Below are positions 40,126 to 56,400 of a stretch of 64,000 nt of DNA, in pieces (the stretch's first letter is position 1; the number at the start of each line of letters is the position of its first letter). Made by a program: the position numbers and the translations under genes. Source of the stretch: Epiperipatus broadwayi (taxonomy: Eukaryota; Onychophora; Udeonychophora; Euonychophora; Peripatidae); the NCBI GenBank assembly GCA_028023455.1, contig JAQFVV010012441.1, positions 7,241,125-7,305,124 of the forward strand, read 5' to 3'. Below the pieces are notes generated by a model. It was not told the origin of the DNA. It made no database searches and saw nothing but the letters and a program-made list of their open reading frames with translations.

Positions 40126-40893
40126 TACTTTGGACTGGCTTGGATATATAGACAGACAAGTAAAGAAGAGAGTGGAACCACTCTTTTCTTGTTAAATTCT
40201 CTGACCCAGTATTGGCGATCTGATTGGCTAAACGCTTGAGAGGTTTGCACTCTCTCAGTTTATTTCAATATCGTCTGTGTTTGTAGAAGTAAAATATTAT
40301 TTACATATATTGCTGCAAGTTATAACATCTAAAAACTACTGCGTAGTAAATCAAAAGATTTCACACTGTATGTTTATAATTAGAACTCAGTGAGTTAAGT
40401 GTGAAGATATTTAAGATTCACGCTGGCAGATCTAAGTACTTTGGACTGGATTGGATATATAGACAGACAAGTAAAGTAGAGAGTGGAACCACTCTTTTCT
40501 TGTTAAATTCTCTGTCCCAGTATTGGCAATCTGATTGGCTAAACGCTTGAGAGGTTTGCACTCTCTCAGTTTATTTCAATACCGTCTGCATTTGTAGAAA
40601 TAAAATATTATTTACATATATTGCTGCAAGTTATAACATCTAAAAACTACTGCATAGTAAATCGAAAGATTTCATGCTGCATGTTTATAATTAAAACTCA
40701 GTGAGTTAAGTGTGAAGATATTTAAGATTCATGCTGGCAGATCTAAGTACTTTGGACTGGCTTGGATATATAGACAGACAAGTAAAGAAGAGAGTGAAAC
40801 TGATCTTTTCTTGTTAAATTCTCTGTCCCAGTATTGGTGATCTGATTGGCTAAATGCTTCAGAAGTTTGCACTCTCTCAGTTTATTTTAATAT
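40126..40893. repeat. Tandem array of a 311-bp unit, about 2.5 copies
   Basis: Units start TACTTTGGACTGG at 40126, 40437 and 40748; the third stops near TCTCAGTTTATTTTAATATG. Copies differ at scattered sites. Each unit holds GGATATATAGACAGACAAG, an imperfect hairpin GAGTGGAACCACTC (lost in the third), CTGATTGGCTAAACG, and a closing CTGGCAGATCTAAG. It looks like a young satellite, possibly derived from an LTR, as the TATA-like and CCAAT-like motifs would fit a promoter. Confidence 0.92.
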
Positions 40894-43169
40894 GTTAAGA
40901 TATTTTTAGTTTTCATAACAATATTTAGAAATAATCAAATTTTTTTTAAAAAAAAAAAAGTTTATTTTTCAGGAGTAATGTGATGTGATGTGATGTTTTC
41001 CACTGCTGCCATCTACTATAAACTTAGGCAATCAATTATGAGTATGCAATTTAAATTTATATTCAGAACTATCCTTTTCTTATCCTAAGACTAGTTTCTG
41101 TCTTGGATTTCATCAATGAAGTGTTTGGAACTTGGATGTAGGGCAATTTGATCTTGTCAGACATTAATTCCAGGTTCAGGATTTTCATTAAGTAAGACTA
41201 TAAGTCAGAAACTAGACTGGGGATATTCATAAAATAGCAATAGTTATTTAATTTAATTAGCATTAGCACCTTATGTCTATTGATTATTAAAATTTATAAA
41301 AGGTGGCAGAGTTTGTGCTTGAAAAAGCATTATATAGGCTGAGATCATGAAATATTTTTTATTGCTTTTAGAGTAATTTATTTCTTCTGTAACATTAAAA
41401 AAAAAACTCATATTGATGCCCAAAGATGTTCTTCTGTTCACTGGAATCAAGTTGTATTGACATAGGTTAATATTTATAGAAATTCTTAAAAATCAATCCA
41501 ACAAATCTTAAATCAATATTGACTTTAGGTCAACATGGGTGTGATGAGCCTCAGGGTGGCCTTTGAGCATTCCATCATCAGATTTTCAATTGGATGGATT
41601 GAAGAATAGTTAGAGTGTGGAGTGGATTAAAGTCTGTCCATTAAAATATAAAGATTGGCTATCTTAATATATATCTGAGCATTTATTGCATATAGGTGTA
41701 GAGATGATAATCTGGACCAACTGATGATTGCTGCTTTCGCATGAAATCCATATATTGGTGATTATTTATCTTTTTGACATAGTGTTTTACAGAAGATCAG
41801 GAAGAGAAAAGATAGTACTCACAGAGATTGTCGATTTATAGATGATGGAAGTTTATGATAATGACAGCTTGATATCTGTTTACCAGTAAGCTTGCTTGGC
41901 TATGGACCAAATACCTGAATGAAAACTTTTGAGCCCCAAGTCATGCTACGTTGAACCATCAATTGTTTGATTCAAATTTGAATCCAAGGATGTAAACATG
42001 TCAAGTGGATGCACAACTTATATAACACGAGGCCATTGTTGCTAATATATATATCATTGTATGTTAATCGGGATAATAAAAAGAAATGTATTTATTATAC
42101 CATTTTGACGAGTGGTGACGAGTAATGAATTCCAACGTATGACCTTATGATAACTTTATTTAAAAATAAGAACTGAAGATTCTTTATAAAATATACTCTT
42201 GAAATATTGTTAACAGCTGAAGGTCGTCAGGGCAAATCTTTCAAGTAGCAGAAAGGTGATGAGAAAATATTAAAATAATAATAGCAAAAGAAAAATGAGA
42301 GAGAAAGAGAGAAAAGATTTTTAACAATTTTTAAAAACTTCTCTCAAATCACCCTTGATCTTTTTCAAATATTTCAATAATAAAATAAATGTTTGTTTGT
42401 TTTTTTTTTTAAAAAAAAAAGAAGAAGTATGACAGAAAGAAATATTTCAATATGGTAATGAAATACGGGAACGCTTAGAATCGGGAAAAGACATTCATTG
42501 TTATTCTTAAATACAGAAATCTTTTTTAGCTTTATATGTCGTTAATTCTTTCATCTTAACTGTCTCTTTGATTTAATTTAAATAAATATTGAAAGAGTAA
42601 ATTTATTTATTTTCATACTTTGCCGGATTTGAACTCATATGCATATTGAAAGTTCAAGAGATAATTTATTTGATACTGGAAATTCTATTTAAAACGTGGG
42701 CATTAATTAATATATATCTTTCTTAAGAATATGCCCACTTTGGTAAATATGTTTATAAAAACAAAATCTATTTTATTTAAATTTCTTAACGAACTAAATA
42801 AAATATGAATACAATAACAGAAAGGCGATGTGGGTTACCTAATTCTCAAACAAAAATTTAATCCGCGCTCATAAATGACTGAGAGCAATAAAAGTTTGTA
42901 TAATTTATTAATACGCAGTCATTTCTATATTTAAAAAAAATATCTTATATAACTTAATAAAAATGATTAATAATTGTTTTAATTTTTTTTAAAAGTCTGT
43001 TGATATCCATGAATGTGTGAAGGAAATACTACCCTTGAATTTGTGCAAGCTCGCATTAAATAAGCACAGAAAGATATGAGCCATTTGGCGATTTAACAAT
43101 AATTTAATCTTTCTGAAGAGCTCTTATCAAGTCAAAAAATGTTTATAAACGTGATTTTCAAATATGATT
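40894..43169. other. No gene seen; AT-rich intergenic DNA
   Basis: Includes a short GTGATGT run near 40978 and a minus-strand box B-like GAGTTCAAATCCGGC near 42627-42643 without a partner box A. The inverted pair GTGGGCAT/ATGCCCAC lies at about 42697-42737. Confidence 0.45.
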
Positions 43170-43290
43170 TTTTTCTACCCTACAGGCTTTTTTATACCTG
43201 CACTCCTATATGTAATATATAGGAGGTTTGAACTCGGATTTTCACACGACCCTCAACCAACTATGCTATCTCGTACTACTGATACACTTA
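43170..43290 (-). mobile_element. Possible second tRNA-derived SINE, decayed
   Basis: The minus strand has TAGCATAGTTGG, an exact match to box A (TRGCNNAGYNGG), and about 30 bases later GAGTTCAAACC, close to box B. This is followed by a 9-bp hairpin CTCCTATAT/ATATAGGAG and a tail with A-runs. The sequence differs from the three-copy SINE family. No target duplication could be fixed, so this may instead be a tRNA pseudogene. Confidence 0.4.
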
Positions 43291-45111
43291 ATCACACACA
43301 TGGTAAAAAGATAAATAATCACCAAAAGACGTATTTCGCGCTAAACCAGCGCTCGTCAGTTGGTTCCATATTTTTCAATGATTGCAATCATGGATTATAA
43401 AGCTAAGATTACTAAATTGTGATTTGTAAAAAATATTATATATGTATATTAAGTTTTTTGCCTGATGATGCTCAAGATAGTTTGTGCTCCCTTGGCAGTT
43501 CAGTACCCAAATAATACTATCATTTTTACTCAAAGTTTGTTATTTTTGCTTTGCCCTACATGATTTAATGTAGAGTTAGTGTCAAAATCTGAAATATAAA
43601 TCTCTTTAATCGATTCCAATTCTCACTTTTCCAGCATTTGAATTTCTTATCAACTCTCCCCAAGCCTTTATAGTACTGTATACTACACTATCATTTGAGT
43701 GTCCAATATATTTCAACACATATACATACATGTAAGACCTAAAAGCTATTAATATGTATTTACTCCTACCTATGTTAGAACTTAAAAGTTTACAAATAAA
43801 TTAAGATATTCAATTAAAATAAAGCCATAAATATTTAATTATATATATTATAACAGTATAGAGAATCACAGGGTGAATCTGGGGTGATAGCACTTATTAT
43901 TATTAACCTCAGGTTATTACAAAATTTAAATATACAAATAATATGAATATGAGTAATGAGAAATGAGCTTAGGAGATCACCACAGAACTATAAATTAGTA
44001 ACTATAAGTTTACCAGAATTACCCAAAAGCAATAATCATTCATCATCATGAATGATCAACATTAAAATCATAAATCAACAGTGAATCTTATGACTAGATT
44101 TGAAATTGGTCTACTATAAACAAGGATAATTATTTGGCCCCTGCCAGCTTGGGGCAGATTATTTAAATATTAATTTGGATGCATAAACTTAAGTGTCAAT
44201 CCATCATAATATATAACAATAAAAACAATAACGCTGGGGTACTAAAACATGCTGATTATCATTAGTGCTCTGGCCATGACCAACAATAAATGTAATGTCT
44301 AATAAATACTAAACTAAATCAAATGTAGTGCATGGACTTTAAAGAATCCCCCCTGTTCCAATCCAGAATCATCATCAACTAAATGTCCATAAACACTAAA
44401 TATAAACCCCTCCATTATGGATAAATCTAGATCAGGAACAAAAGCTCTATAACTGCTATTGAGAACAAGAGATATAATACAACATATAATTTATAATATT
44501 TTAGGATTAAATAAAATCAGTAGAATAATTTTAATAATAAAACATCAATTTATTAATAACGATAAGAATGACATTAAAGTTTGCTGAGTATGCCATACAT
44601 ATAAATTAAGCCTTCTGATTTTGATGAATACAAAAAGAAATCCACTATTACTTTGTAATTTGCAAATATGTTTCACTAGATTTACATAAATCACACACAT
44701 ATAAGCACACAGATGTGTGGCATTAAAATTTATGAACATATTTGAAGTGTCATATAATAAAAATGTATGATTAATTTTACCATATACATGTCTTTCTGAT
44801 ATGCACCTATATAAGCACACAAACATGCCATAACATATGAGAATTATCATATAATAATAAAAATAAGTTATCATATTTTAATGATAAATCAATAATGATG
44901 ATTTAAGATAGATGTGCATGAACATGGAACTGTGTGCACACTGATGTTTATCAAAAATAAACCTAATAAACCATATTATATTTTCTAAATACACAATTAA
45001 TTTAATGCCAAAAAACATAATATGCATTCATATATATATATATATATGTGCGTGTAATAAATAAAGTTTGATATCTGTATTCGTTTCACAATATATGTAA
45101 TATACAAATCA
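43291..45111. other. No gene seen; AT-rich intergenic DNA
   Basis: The 78-codon plus frame at 43164-43400 overlaps the SINE-like sequence and is not protein-like. A small hairpin GCGCT-AAACC-AGCGC lies at 43338-43352. Confidence 0.5.
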
Positions 45112-45322
45112 ATATATATATATATCAAAATACAGTACAATTTATATAAATTATATTCTTTTAGAAGTACTTTCGACTATACATTTTGTAGTCTTTATTA
45201 ACTCGTTTGATTATTCAACATTATATAGTTGATAAAGACTACAACGTGGATAGTCGAAAGTACTTCTAAAAGAATATAATTTATATAAATTGTACTGTAT
45301 TTTGATATATATATATATATAT
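45112..45322. repeat. Foldback element (arms of about 90 bp) in a TA microsatellite
   Basis: Arms 45112-45200 and 45229-45322 are nearly perfect reverse complements. They share ATAGTCGAAAGTACTTCTAA, AAGAATATAATTTATATAAA and TTGTACTGTATTTTGATAT, and the outer ends merge into (TA)n. A 28-bp loop separates them. It is non-coding. This is a MITE or foldback element that either inserted in, or carries, TA termini. The outer 75 bp of the arms are identical by eye, so it is either young or kept alike by gene conversion. Confidence 0.9.
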
Positions 45323-48300
45323 GCACTCAGATCTTTCTTTCTGGTTTCTATTCTATTTGTAAAAGCCAATAAAATCTTTTACCCTTACAAAGCTAATCAA
45401 TTTTTCTCTTTTAAGACATCATCCAATTATCTTTAGTAGAAATAGGAATTCTAATTCAAACTGTTTTTTTTTGAATTCGTATTAATGAGGCAAAGATGGT
45501 CAATGATTTTTCCGAGCAATTCTGTGATGTGTTTTAAGAGCGGAGATTATTTATTTTTATATAAACATTACAAAATACAATATTGAAGTACTCATTTTAA
45601 TCCTTTTATATTTTTTTATTTTATGGAAAATATGTATTAGTTTAAGTTAACTGTGATATTTTCTCATATAATAGTTTTAGTAGCCTATTAAAAACATACA
45701 GCACCACCTTTATGAAATTTAATCACTTATCATGCATATAACCATCTCAAAGAGATAAAAATGATACCAGTTCCAAATGATATTTAAGTTTATGCAAATA
45801 AAATATTTGAGAGTTTTTAAGTTAATTAAAGTCTGAATCTATTTATTATCAAGTAATGTTTACAAATTATCCATATTTTGTCACTTTTCCCATATTTCAC
45901 CTGTTTGTATTAATGGATTTGAGATTGAGATATTTAACAAAAAATGCGGAGATTATAGATTACTTGACAAAATACGAAGAGGCAAGAGTAGCAAGAAGAG
46001 ATTGAAAAAAAAATATAAGTGAGAAAAGAAGTAGATATGCTTGATGTCATTAAAAGAAATAGATTAAAATTAAAATGCATTGTCTTATTGCTAGAAGAAA
46101 TTTAAAAGAATAATAATTGAAGTTTTAAATTGAATTCCTAGAGATTGTAAAAGATCTAGAAGGAAACCATATGTGAAGTAGATGGATAAAATAAGTAGCT
46201 TTTTCATGTGATGTGAAAATAGGAATCATAAAAACTGGATTAAACATGGACACACTTTCATCTTGTAATGGAGAAGTCATTGTTGAAAATGATGATAATG
46301 AATATTTACAAGATATTTGAAGTATTCAATTTTATAACTTTTATAACTTTTTAATTGATCCGCGCCTAAAATTATTACATATTAAAATGCCCCATTTAAT
46401 TATTCTATTACATATTTATAATGAACTGGAAATTCACAGGAGTATTTAAATGAATAGTTTAAAATTTTCCCTTGTGAAGATTACATAAGTAGTAGTCCAT
46501 TAAATAATGTTGAAATATAAAATTATAATTGTTCCCACTTGTCATCACTATAAAAATTCAAAAGCAGTCGGAATTGGTATCTACTGATAATTGGACTGAT
46601 GACATCATGCGAGAAGGTTGTTTAAATTTAATAAAGATGGCTGCATAATATTTTCAACTACTTCTAAAATTAGTAAATTTTAAAGTATATTAATTATTCA
46701 ATTATATATGAAGTGTAAAGTTATCTATTTATGTATCTGTGTATTTATACGTTTATTTAACTACCTACCTACTATCTCTTTGTATAGTGTATATAGTAAA
46801 AAATATACAATATATATTTATACTAAACTAAAATGTATTCAGAGAATGACTAGAAATGATGATCTGCCACTGATGGTGATGGTGGTCATGTGCATTAGTG
46901 CTTCAGTTAAATGCTCAATCCAAGCCGTTTTCTGAAGATTGAATTAAAATCTATGTATGTACTGTAACGCAGTATGTTTGTTTTTTTTTTTTTTATGTTT
47001 TTTTTTTTTTTTTTGAGTTTAGATACAGCAAAATTTTTAGAATAAAAAAAGGTATGTCATTTAAAATAACCTATTTGAGGATTTCACTCAGAAGCAATCA
47101 ATCTTGAGTCAATAAAAAAAACATATAAAGAATTTTTCATAACTTCAAAATGATGAGCAAATATTTTTTATTGTTAACAAAACTTTAATATCGTCATAAA
47201 AGCTTTCATAATGGATACTACAAACGCTTTTCAATCAATAAAAAGAAATATATCTTTTTTTCCTTTCTTTTTTCATTTTTAGGTAATTGTTATTATGTAT
47301 ATATATAAAACTAAATAAAAGATTACCATTTTTATACAATACGATACATTTACACAGAAAGATCGATAAATAGAATATAAAAAAAAAAATTTCAAGATGG
47401 ACAAAAATGTGAGGTTTAACCAAGTTGTATTGAAAAGATACGCAAACAATCAAATACACAGAGTGCTCATTAATTAAGAAGGTGAAATATAGTCACATAT
47501 GTGTTAATATAAATTTATTTTAACATATACAATGTTTTCAGCTGATACATGTTGTTAACAGAAATTTACATGTACATTCTGTGGCTGATTTCAGGGGTTA
47601 AAATGCAGCCTATGATGAAAAAAGATACCATCAAAAATTGCCAACTGTTGTATATTTACCATCACACTAGCCAATAATTTAATTATATATATAAAGTTAT
47701 ACCATGATATTCTATCTAGTGCACAGGTATTCAGCTAAAAAAAAACAATCATTTATATTGAGAACTTTCACCTTCAGTGAAGATTAACTAGATGTTCATT
47801 TATTGATTAATATAGCTTCATGTAATCTAAAATTTACCCAATTTCTTAATCTTGAATCCTGGGCATATTGCACAATGGTACTAAAAATTTCACTACAGAT
47901 TCTGGAAAGTAGTTAAAGTATTTTTTTAAAATGTCTGCATCAGTCAAATAGAAGCAAAATGCATATGTTATTCTGAGTAATTATGACATCTTTGTTACTA
48001 GAAATTCCAATAAATCATATGAAAAAAAAAATGTTTATATATACTCATATGCAGCAGATGTCAAATTAATAAAGTCTCTCAATGACCTCTGACTGTAATT
48101 TCTATCAAAAATATAGTTAATAAAGGGTGTTGATTACATTGTGGTAGTAGTAGTCACATTTGATCCTAAGCAATGGAAATTTTCATATATTTATATTACA
48201 GAAAGAGCATTTTAATGATCTGAGAATATTAAAATAGCTCAAAAATTAAGATGTCACAATAAATTATTAAAAGGGTGATAAGCAATAAAAAGTACCAACA

Positions 48301-48339
48301 CTCATAATCTAGTGTTATCATTCTTTCATTTGTAGATCG
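45323..48339. other. No gene seen; AT-rich intergenic DNA
   Basis: Short frames are low-complexity. Two long T-runs lie at 46980-47014. No element boundary was recognised. Confidence 0.5.
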
Positions 48340-51573
<3,234 letters not shown>

Positions 51574-51786
51574 GTGCGGTCCTGCTGTCAATAAGTAGGA
51601 ACAAACTTACAAAAGCTCGTGAATGTACTTCATTAAAGGCAAACAGAATCTAATTATTAGTTTAAAAATCTTATAATTTTGAAAATTATAATCGATTTCC
51701 GATTATAAGAAAAGACGCTGTTAACAAAGTAAGTTTTTTTTTTTTTTTATTATTTTGTCCTAAGAAAATCTAGTCATCTAGTTGAA
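51574..51786 (+). promoter_or_regulatory. 5' UTR of the LINE (probable internal promoter)
   Basis: Non-coding leader between the AAT array and the ORF1 start. It contains an inverted pair, TTATAATTTTGAAAATTATAA near 51669-51690, and a poly-T run before the start codon. Promoter activity is expected of an intact LINE but not shown here. Confidence 0.5.
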
Positions 51787-53392
51787 ATGGCGTCTGCAGA
51801 TAACAATTGCATTGTTAGTAAAAGAAATAACAATACAGATGTCAAATCAGTTGCAGAAGCCATTAAGGAAAAAAAATCTTATGCAAATATTGCTGCAATG
51901 AAACCACAAAAAGCAATATTAGAAAATATTATACAGCAAGAGAACAAAAAAAACGGAGGGAAAGGACAAATAGGCAGATTTAGGAGAGCCAATTCATTAG
52001 ACATTTTTGAACTAAGTTTAGAAAATGAAGATGAGACACCTAATCATATAGCAGAACAAACTGAAGATAATTGGACAGAAGAAGAAATTCAAGAAATAAA
52101 CATCCAGTTTAATAACACAATACCAAACAAGTTATATGAATCTTTTAAAAAATTCTTTTCTAATAAGTCATTAGTGCTGGCAATTACAGATAGAAATCTA
52201 ATGTTATATAAATTTCACAAAGACTTATTATATCAAAAACTAACAGAAGAAAACTTATGGGATTCAATCTCAGAAATCAGTGAACATTCAAACTCACGAT
52301 ATATAGCTATACAATTTTTCAATGAAAATCAAAAAATGAGATTTAAATCACAAATAAAAACAATTGGTGGATACGTAATGATTGTTGTTGATGAAAATCT
52401 GCAAAATTATTGCTCAGGAATCATTAAAAATGCGTATTTTGGGTTTAGCATTCGTGGTTTCAAAAGTATGGTCCAACCATTTGGCATGCAATATACATTA
52501 AGCAAATCTTGTGCAATGATACACCAACACTTATATACACCAACAGTTATCATTTTAAGATAAAGCTGCACCAGCATATTAAACCAGAAGAAATTCCAAG
52601 GCAAATTATGGATCATGGAGCAGTATTATACTTAAACATTAAAGGGCTAAGACCACAATGTTTTGGCTGTGGAGAAAGAAGCCATTTGATTATAGACTGT
52701 CCAAAGAACAGAAATAACAAAGGATTTGATTTATCAGAAGAAAGACTAGAAAAGAAAACAAGCTATAAACAAAGAGATGTAAAGCAAATACTGACATCGG
52801 ATGTGGGAACTCAAGGAAGTGAAAAGGAAAAAAATTCTATACAAACACATATGAATACAGATAAGCAAGAAAATGAAACTGCAAATGTAAATAATGATGA
52901 TAGCAAAATTGGGGAGATTCCAGATTCTTCATTAAGGTTGGAGGAAAAAGTGTACCTTAAGATAAATAATACAAAAGTAAAAGAAAAAAAGGGAATGATA
53001 TACAAATGCATGTGGTTAAAGCTTTAGAAAAAAATATAGACAAACACACATTTAAAAAAAATGTTGATGGGAAGCAATATAATGAAGAGAATATGAATTT
53101 GGATGAAGAACTGGAATTATCTAAAAAACAAAGAACTAGGAACAATACGAATACTGAGATTACTCAGACAATAATGCCAAATATGCAACAAGTTACTCAG
53201 GTTAATAGTGAACAGAAGAGAAAGCCAGGAAGACCCCCAAAAAACAGGAAAACAGGAAAAAAGCTAAAATTAGGAGAGCTTATGTTTGATGACACAGGAG
53301 AATGGTATCAAATGGACAGACATACTGATGTTGAAACTGAAAGTGAGTTCGAAGATGCCCAAGATTTACAATTGATAGACAGCCTAAAATAA
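51787..53392 (+). pseudogene. LINE ORF1 (CCHC zinc knuckle and AT-hook), two frameshifts
   Basis: Read in three frames: 51787 to about 52515, then to about 53020, then to the stop at 53392. The first part is charged (EEEIQEINIQ) and includes an RRM-like stretch ending YFGFSIRGFKSMVQPFG. The second part begins NDTPTLIYTNSYHFKIKL and has CFGCGERSHLIIDC at 52659-52700, an exact C-x2-C-x4-H-x4-C knuckle. The third part has KRKPGRPPKNRK at 53216-53251, an AT-hook-like P-G-R-P core with basic neighbours, then an acidic tail. The family role is to bind element RNA in the ribonucleoprotein. The start ATG follows the poly-T leader and is the first in-frame one. Confidence 0.82.
53216..53251 (+). other. 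AT-hook-like motif in LINE ORF1
   Basis: K-R-K-P-G-R-P-P-K, followed by a second basic cluster (RKTGKKLKL). AT-hooks centre on R/P-G-R-P and bind the minor groove of AT-rich DNA. This is not a standard ORF1 feature. Confidence 0.6.
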
Positions 53393-53451
53393 GGACAATT
53401 AAAGATAAAGTAAATTTAAATAAATTCAAAGTAAAAAGTAAATTTTTATAA

Positions 53452-56400
53452 ATGAAAATTAAAATTGCTTCTTTTAATGTACGGGGTTTGAATTCAATAG
53501 AAAAGATATTTAAGTTGAAACAATGGATCAAGGAAACAAAACCTCATATAATGGGACTGCTTGAAACCAAAATTTATGCAGGGTCACAAATTGATCCAGC
53601 AAAATTTCTAAATAATGAGGGCTTTGTTGCATGTTCAAGAGACTCTACCTCTCCATCAGCCGGTACAGGTCTTTTGATAGCTACTGCTTGCCAGTTTACC
53701 AATTTTCAAATCATATACATTGATGCAAATCTATTAATCATTACTTTATTTCACAAAATAATTAAAATAAATGTAATCTTTGTTTATATGCCATTGCAAA
53801 AATATAAAATAAATACAATAATTGCCACAATTAATTCAACACTGGGATCTACAGCTAATCCAACAATTTTGATTGGAGACTGCAATGTAACATATGATGA
53901 GTTTGTAAATAAGTGGATACATAAATTATCAATTCCATTGATGAGTGCAAGGGGTTACTTACCTGAAGATGCTGTTTCATTTCATAATGGCCGATTTTCA
54001 TCATTAATTGATCTTTGTTTTTACTCTCCAGTGTTTCATCATCTAATAAGCATGAAGTTAATCCCTTCAGCAATTTCTGATCACTCAGCTCAGTTCATAT
54101 CAATTGACCTCAGTAATATACAAGTCTCTAGACTGCAATTAACTAGAACAATAAGAATGTTGATTCCAACTTTAACACCTGAATTTATTTTTTCAGAGAC
54201 ATATTATGTGGAATAAGATTCTTTCAATGACCTTTAACCCAATACAGCAATATTTAGCTTACATTAATATCCTGTCATTTAACATTAATCATATAGTGAA
54301 AAATCAGCCACCTCCCTCAGGGTTGTTGAAGCTTGCAGAACAAATTCATAAACGTATTGTGGCCATAACCCCTAATCAGCACACATAGAAACGTATACAT
54401 ATACTAACAAATGCTTATAACAAAGCATGTGAAACACTGGAGAGCTATTTAAAAAATAAAAAAAGTAGAATATGCCTAATGCATCAACACACATGGAACT
54501 TGGCAATATATTAGATGGGCATTAGGGAGGGGACCTGAAATCAAAGTGCCATTAGCAATTAAAATAAACAATGAAACATTTACTGGAAATAATATGATAT
54601 TACCAATTCTTAACTATTTTAAAGATAAGCTGGGACCAGGAAAATTGATACAATACCAGCCAAATGTATTTGGAATGGCAGAGACTGAATCACCATATAC
54701 TATAGATGATTTTATAATGAAAATGAATAAAATGGACAACAACTGTCATCCAGGAAGCCCTGGAATTCCACTGTTCATATTAAAACACCTTGACAAACTG
54801 ACTAGCAAATGCCTGTGTCAGCTGGCAAATTATTTATCACAGGGAATAATAACAATGGAGGGAGTTAATACAATCGCGATCGTGCCGTTTAATAAAAAAA
54901 AGAAGCCCATTCCTTTGTTATCAGAGATAAGGCCAATATCAATGGGTCCATTGCCCATAAAGATTTTAGAGAAAGTAATTAAAGATAAAATAGAACCATT
55001 TATTTTACCGATGATTTCACCAGCTCAATTTGCTAAAAAACATTCATCTACCACACAAGCTGCTATGTTATTTAAGGCTATTTTGACATCAGTTAGAGAA
55101 AAGAAAAGATATGGCCCGATTGTTGTACAGCTGGATATTGCTTCGGCTTTTGACAATGTTGATATATCTATACTGTTGATATTATTGAATGACACTGAAA
55201 TGCCAAAATCACATATATATGTTATAACAAATTTACTCTTAAATCGTGAGCTTCACATTACTCTAAATGGCAGAAATTCACCAGCTTTCACACCAACTAA
55301 ATCACTTTCACAAGGGTCTCCACTTAGTGCCACCTTATTTATTTTATATATAAATCTCCTTCTTGTCTGATTACAACAGGCATTTGAGGGAATGGAGATC
55401 CCAGGAACAGGTCAAAAATTGACCTGCATTGCATACATGGATGATATTACAGTTTTCCTGAAATCAAAAAGGCAGATACCAAAACTACAGATGATTTTAG
55501 AAGAATACTCAAAGGAATTTAAACTAAGTTTCAATCCAGAAAAAACAGCAGCATGGACTATATTCATAGGAAGGCCATGTACATCCATTTTCCAGACAAA
55601 GCCAGGCTCATTCCTTGGATTTCCATTCCATCTAGGGACTACTGAAATGAGATGTCATTTGCAGAACAAATTGAAAAATGAAATACAGAAAATAGCAGAC
55701 TCTCTATCCAATACCTATATGTCAGTATATTCCAAGATTCAATTGATTAATAGTTTGATGATGACTAAGATAGTTTACTTTATGCCAGTGGTTGCTTTTT
55801 CAAAAGCTTTTATTTCCAAAATTAAGACCATTTGCAATCAACTACTATGGTCAAGGAAAGTCGTGGCAATATCAATGGCAAAACTATGTCAGCCATTGAA
55901 TAAAAATGGTTTGGGCTTACATGATATTGGTATTTTTGCAAAACAGAGAATGAGGAACAATATAATTGATATTGTTAAACAATTTCCAAAAATTAAGCAG
56001 CTCATAGAGGTCATTCCAACTGATAAAGCACCACCAAAAAAATTATCATATTTTGAACAATTAATACATCTTTGTAAAACAGATTCAAAAATCCCAGAGC
56101 AATTTATTAATAAATACAAATACTGGGAAATTTATGAATTAATGCATGAAGATAATAACACAATTGCTTTAGAACCAATACTGGGAATTAATAATAAGCA
56201 ATTGGTTAAAAGGTATAAACGATGGGCCTTAGAACCAAAGTTTTTCAATTTTCTAATAAAACTTAATCTATCTGCATTACCTACCACATATTTTCTTTGC
56301 CATAAAAGACTGTATACGTCAATTGATCCCTTTTGTGGGTTATGCCATTGAGCTGAGGAAACCCTATCACATCTGCTATATCACTGTGAGGGACTTAGGC

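Noticed and set aside
45900-46320. Purine-rich plus strand resembling decayed LINE 3' sequence
   Set aside because: Lys-rich fragments only; no ordered motifs.
46980-47014. Long T-runs as a SINE or LINE tail
   Set aside because: No element body, box motifs or target duplication next to them.
53855-54073. Minus-strand frame inside LINE ORF2
   Set aside because: Shadow of the endonuclease domain on the opposite strand.
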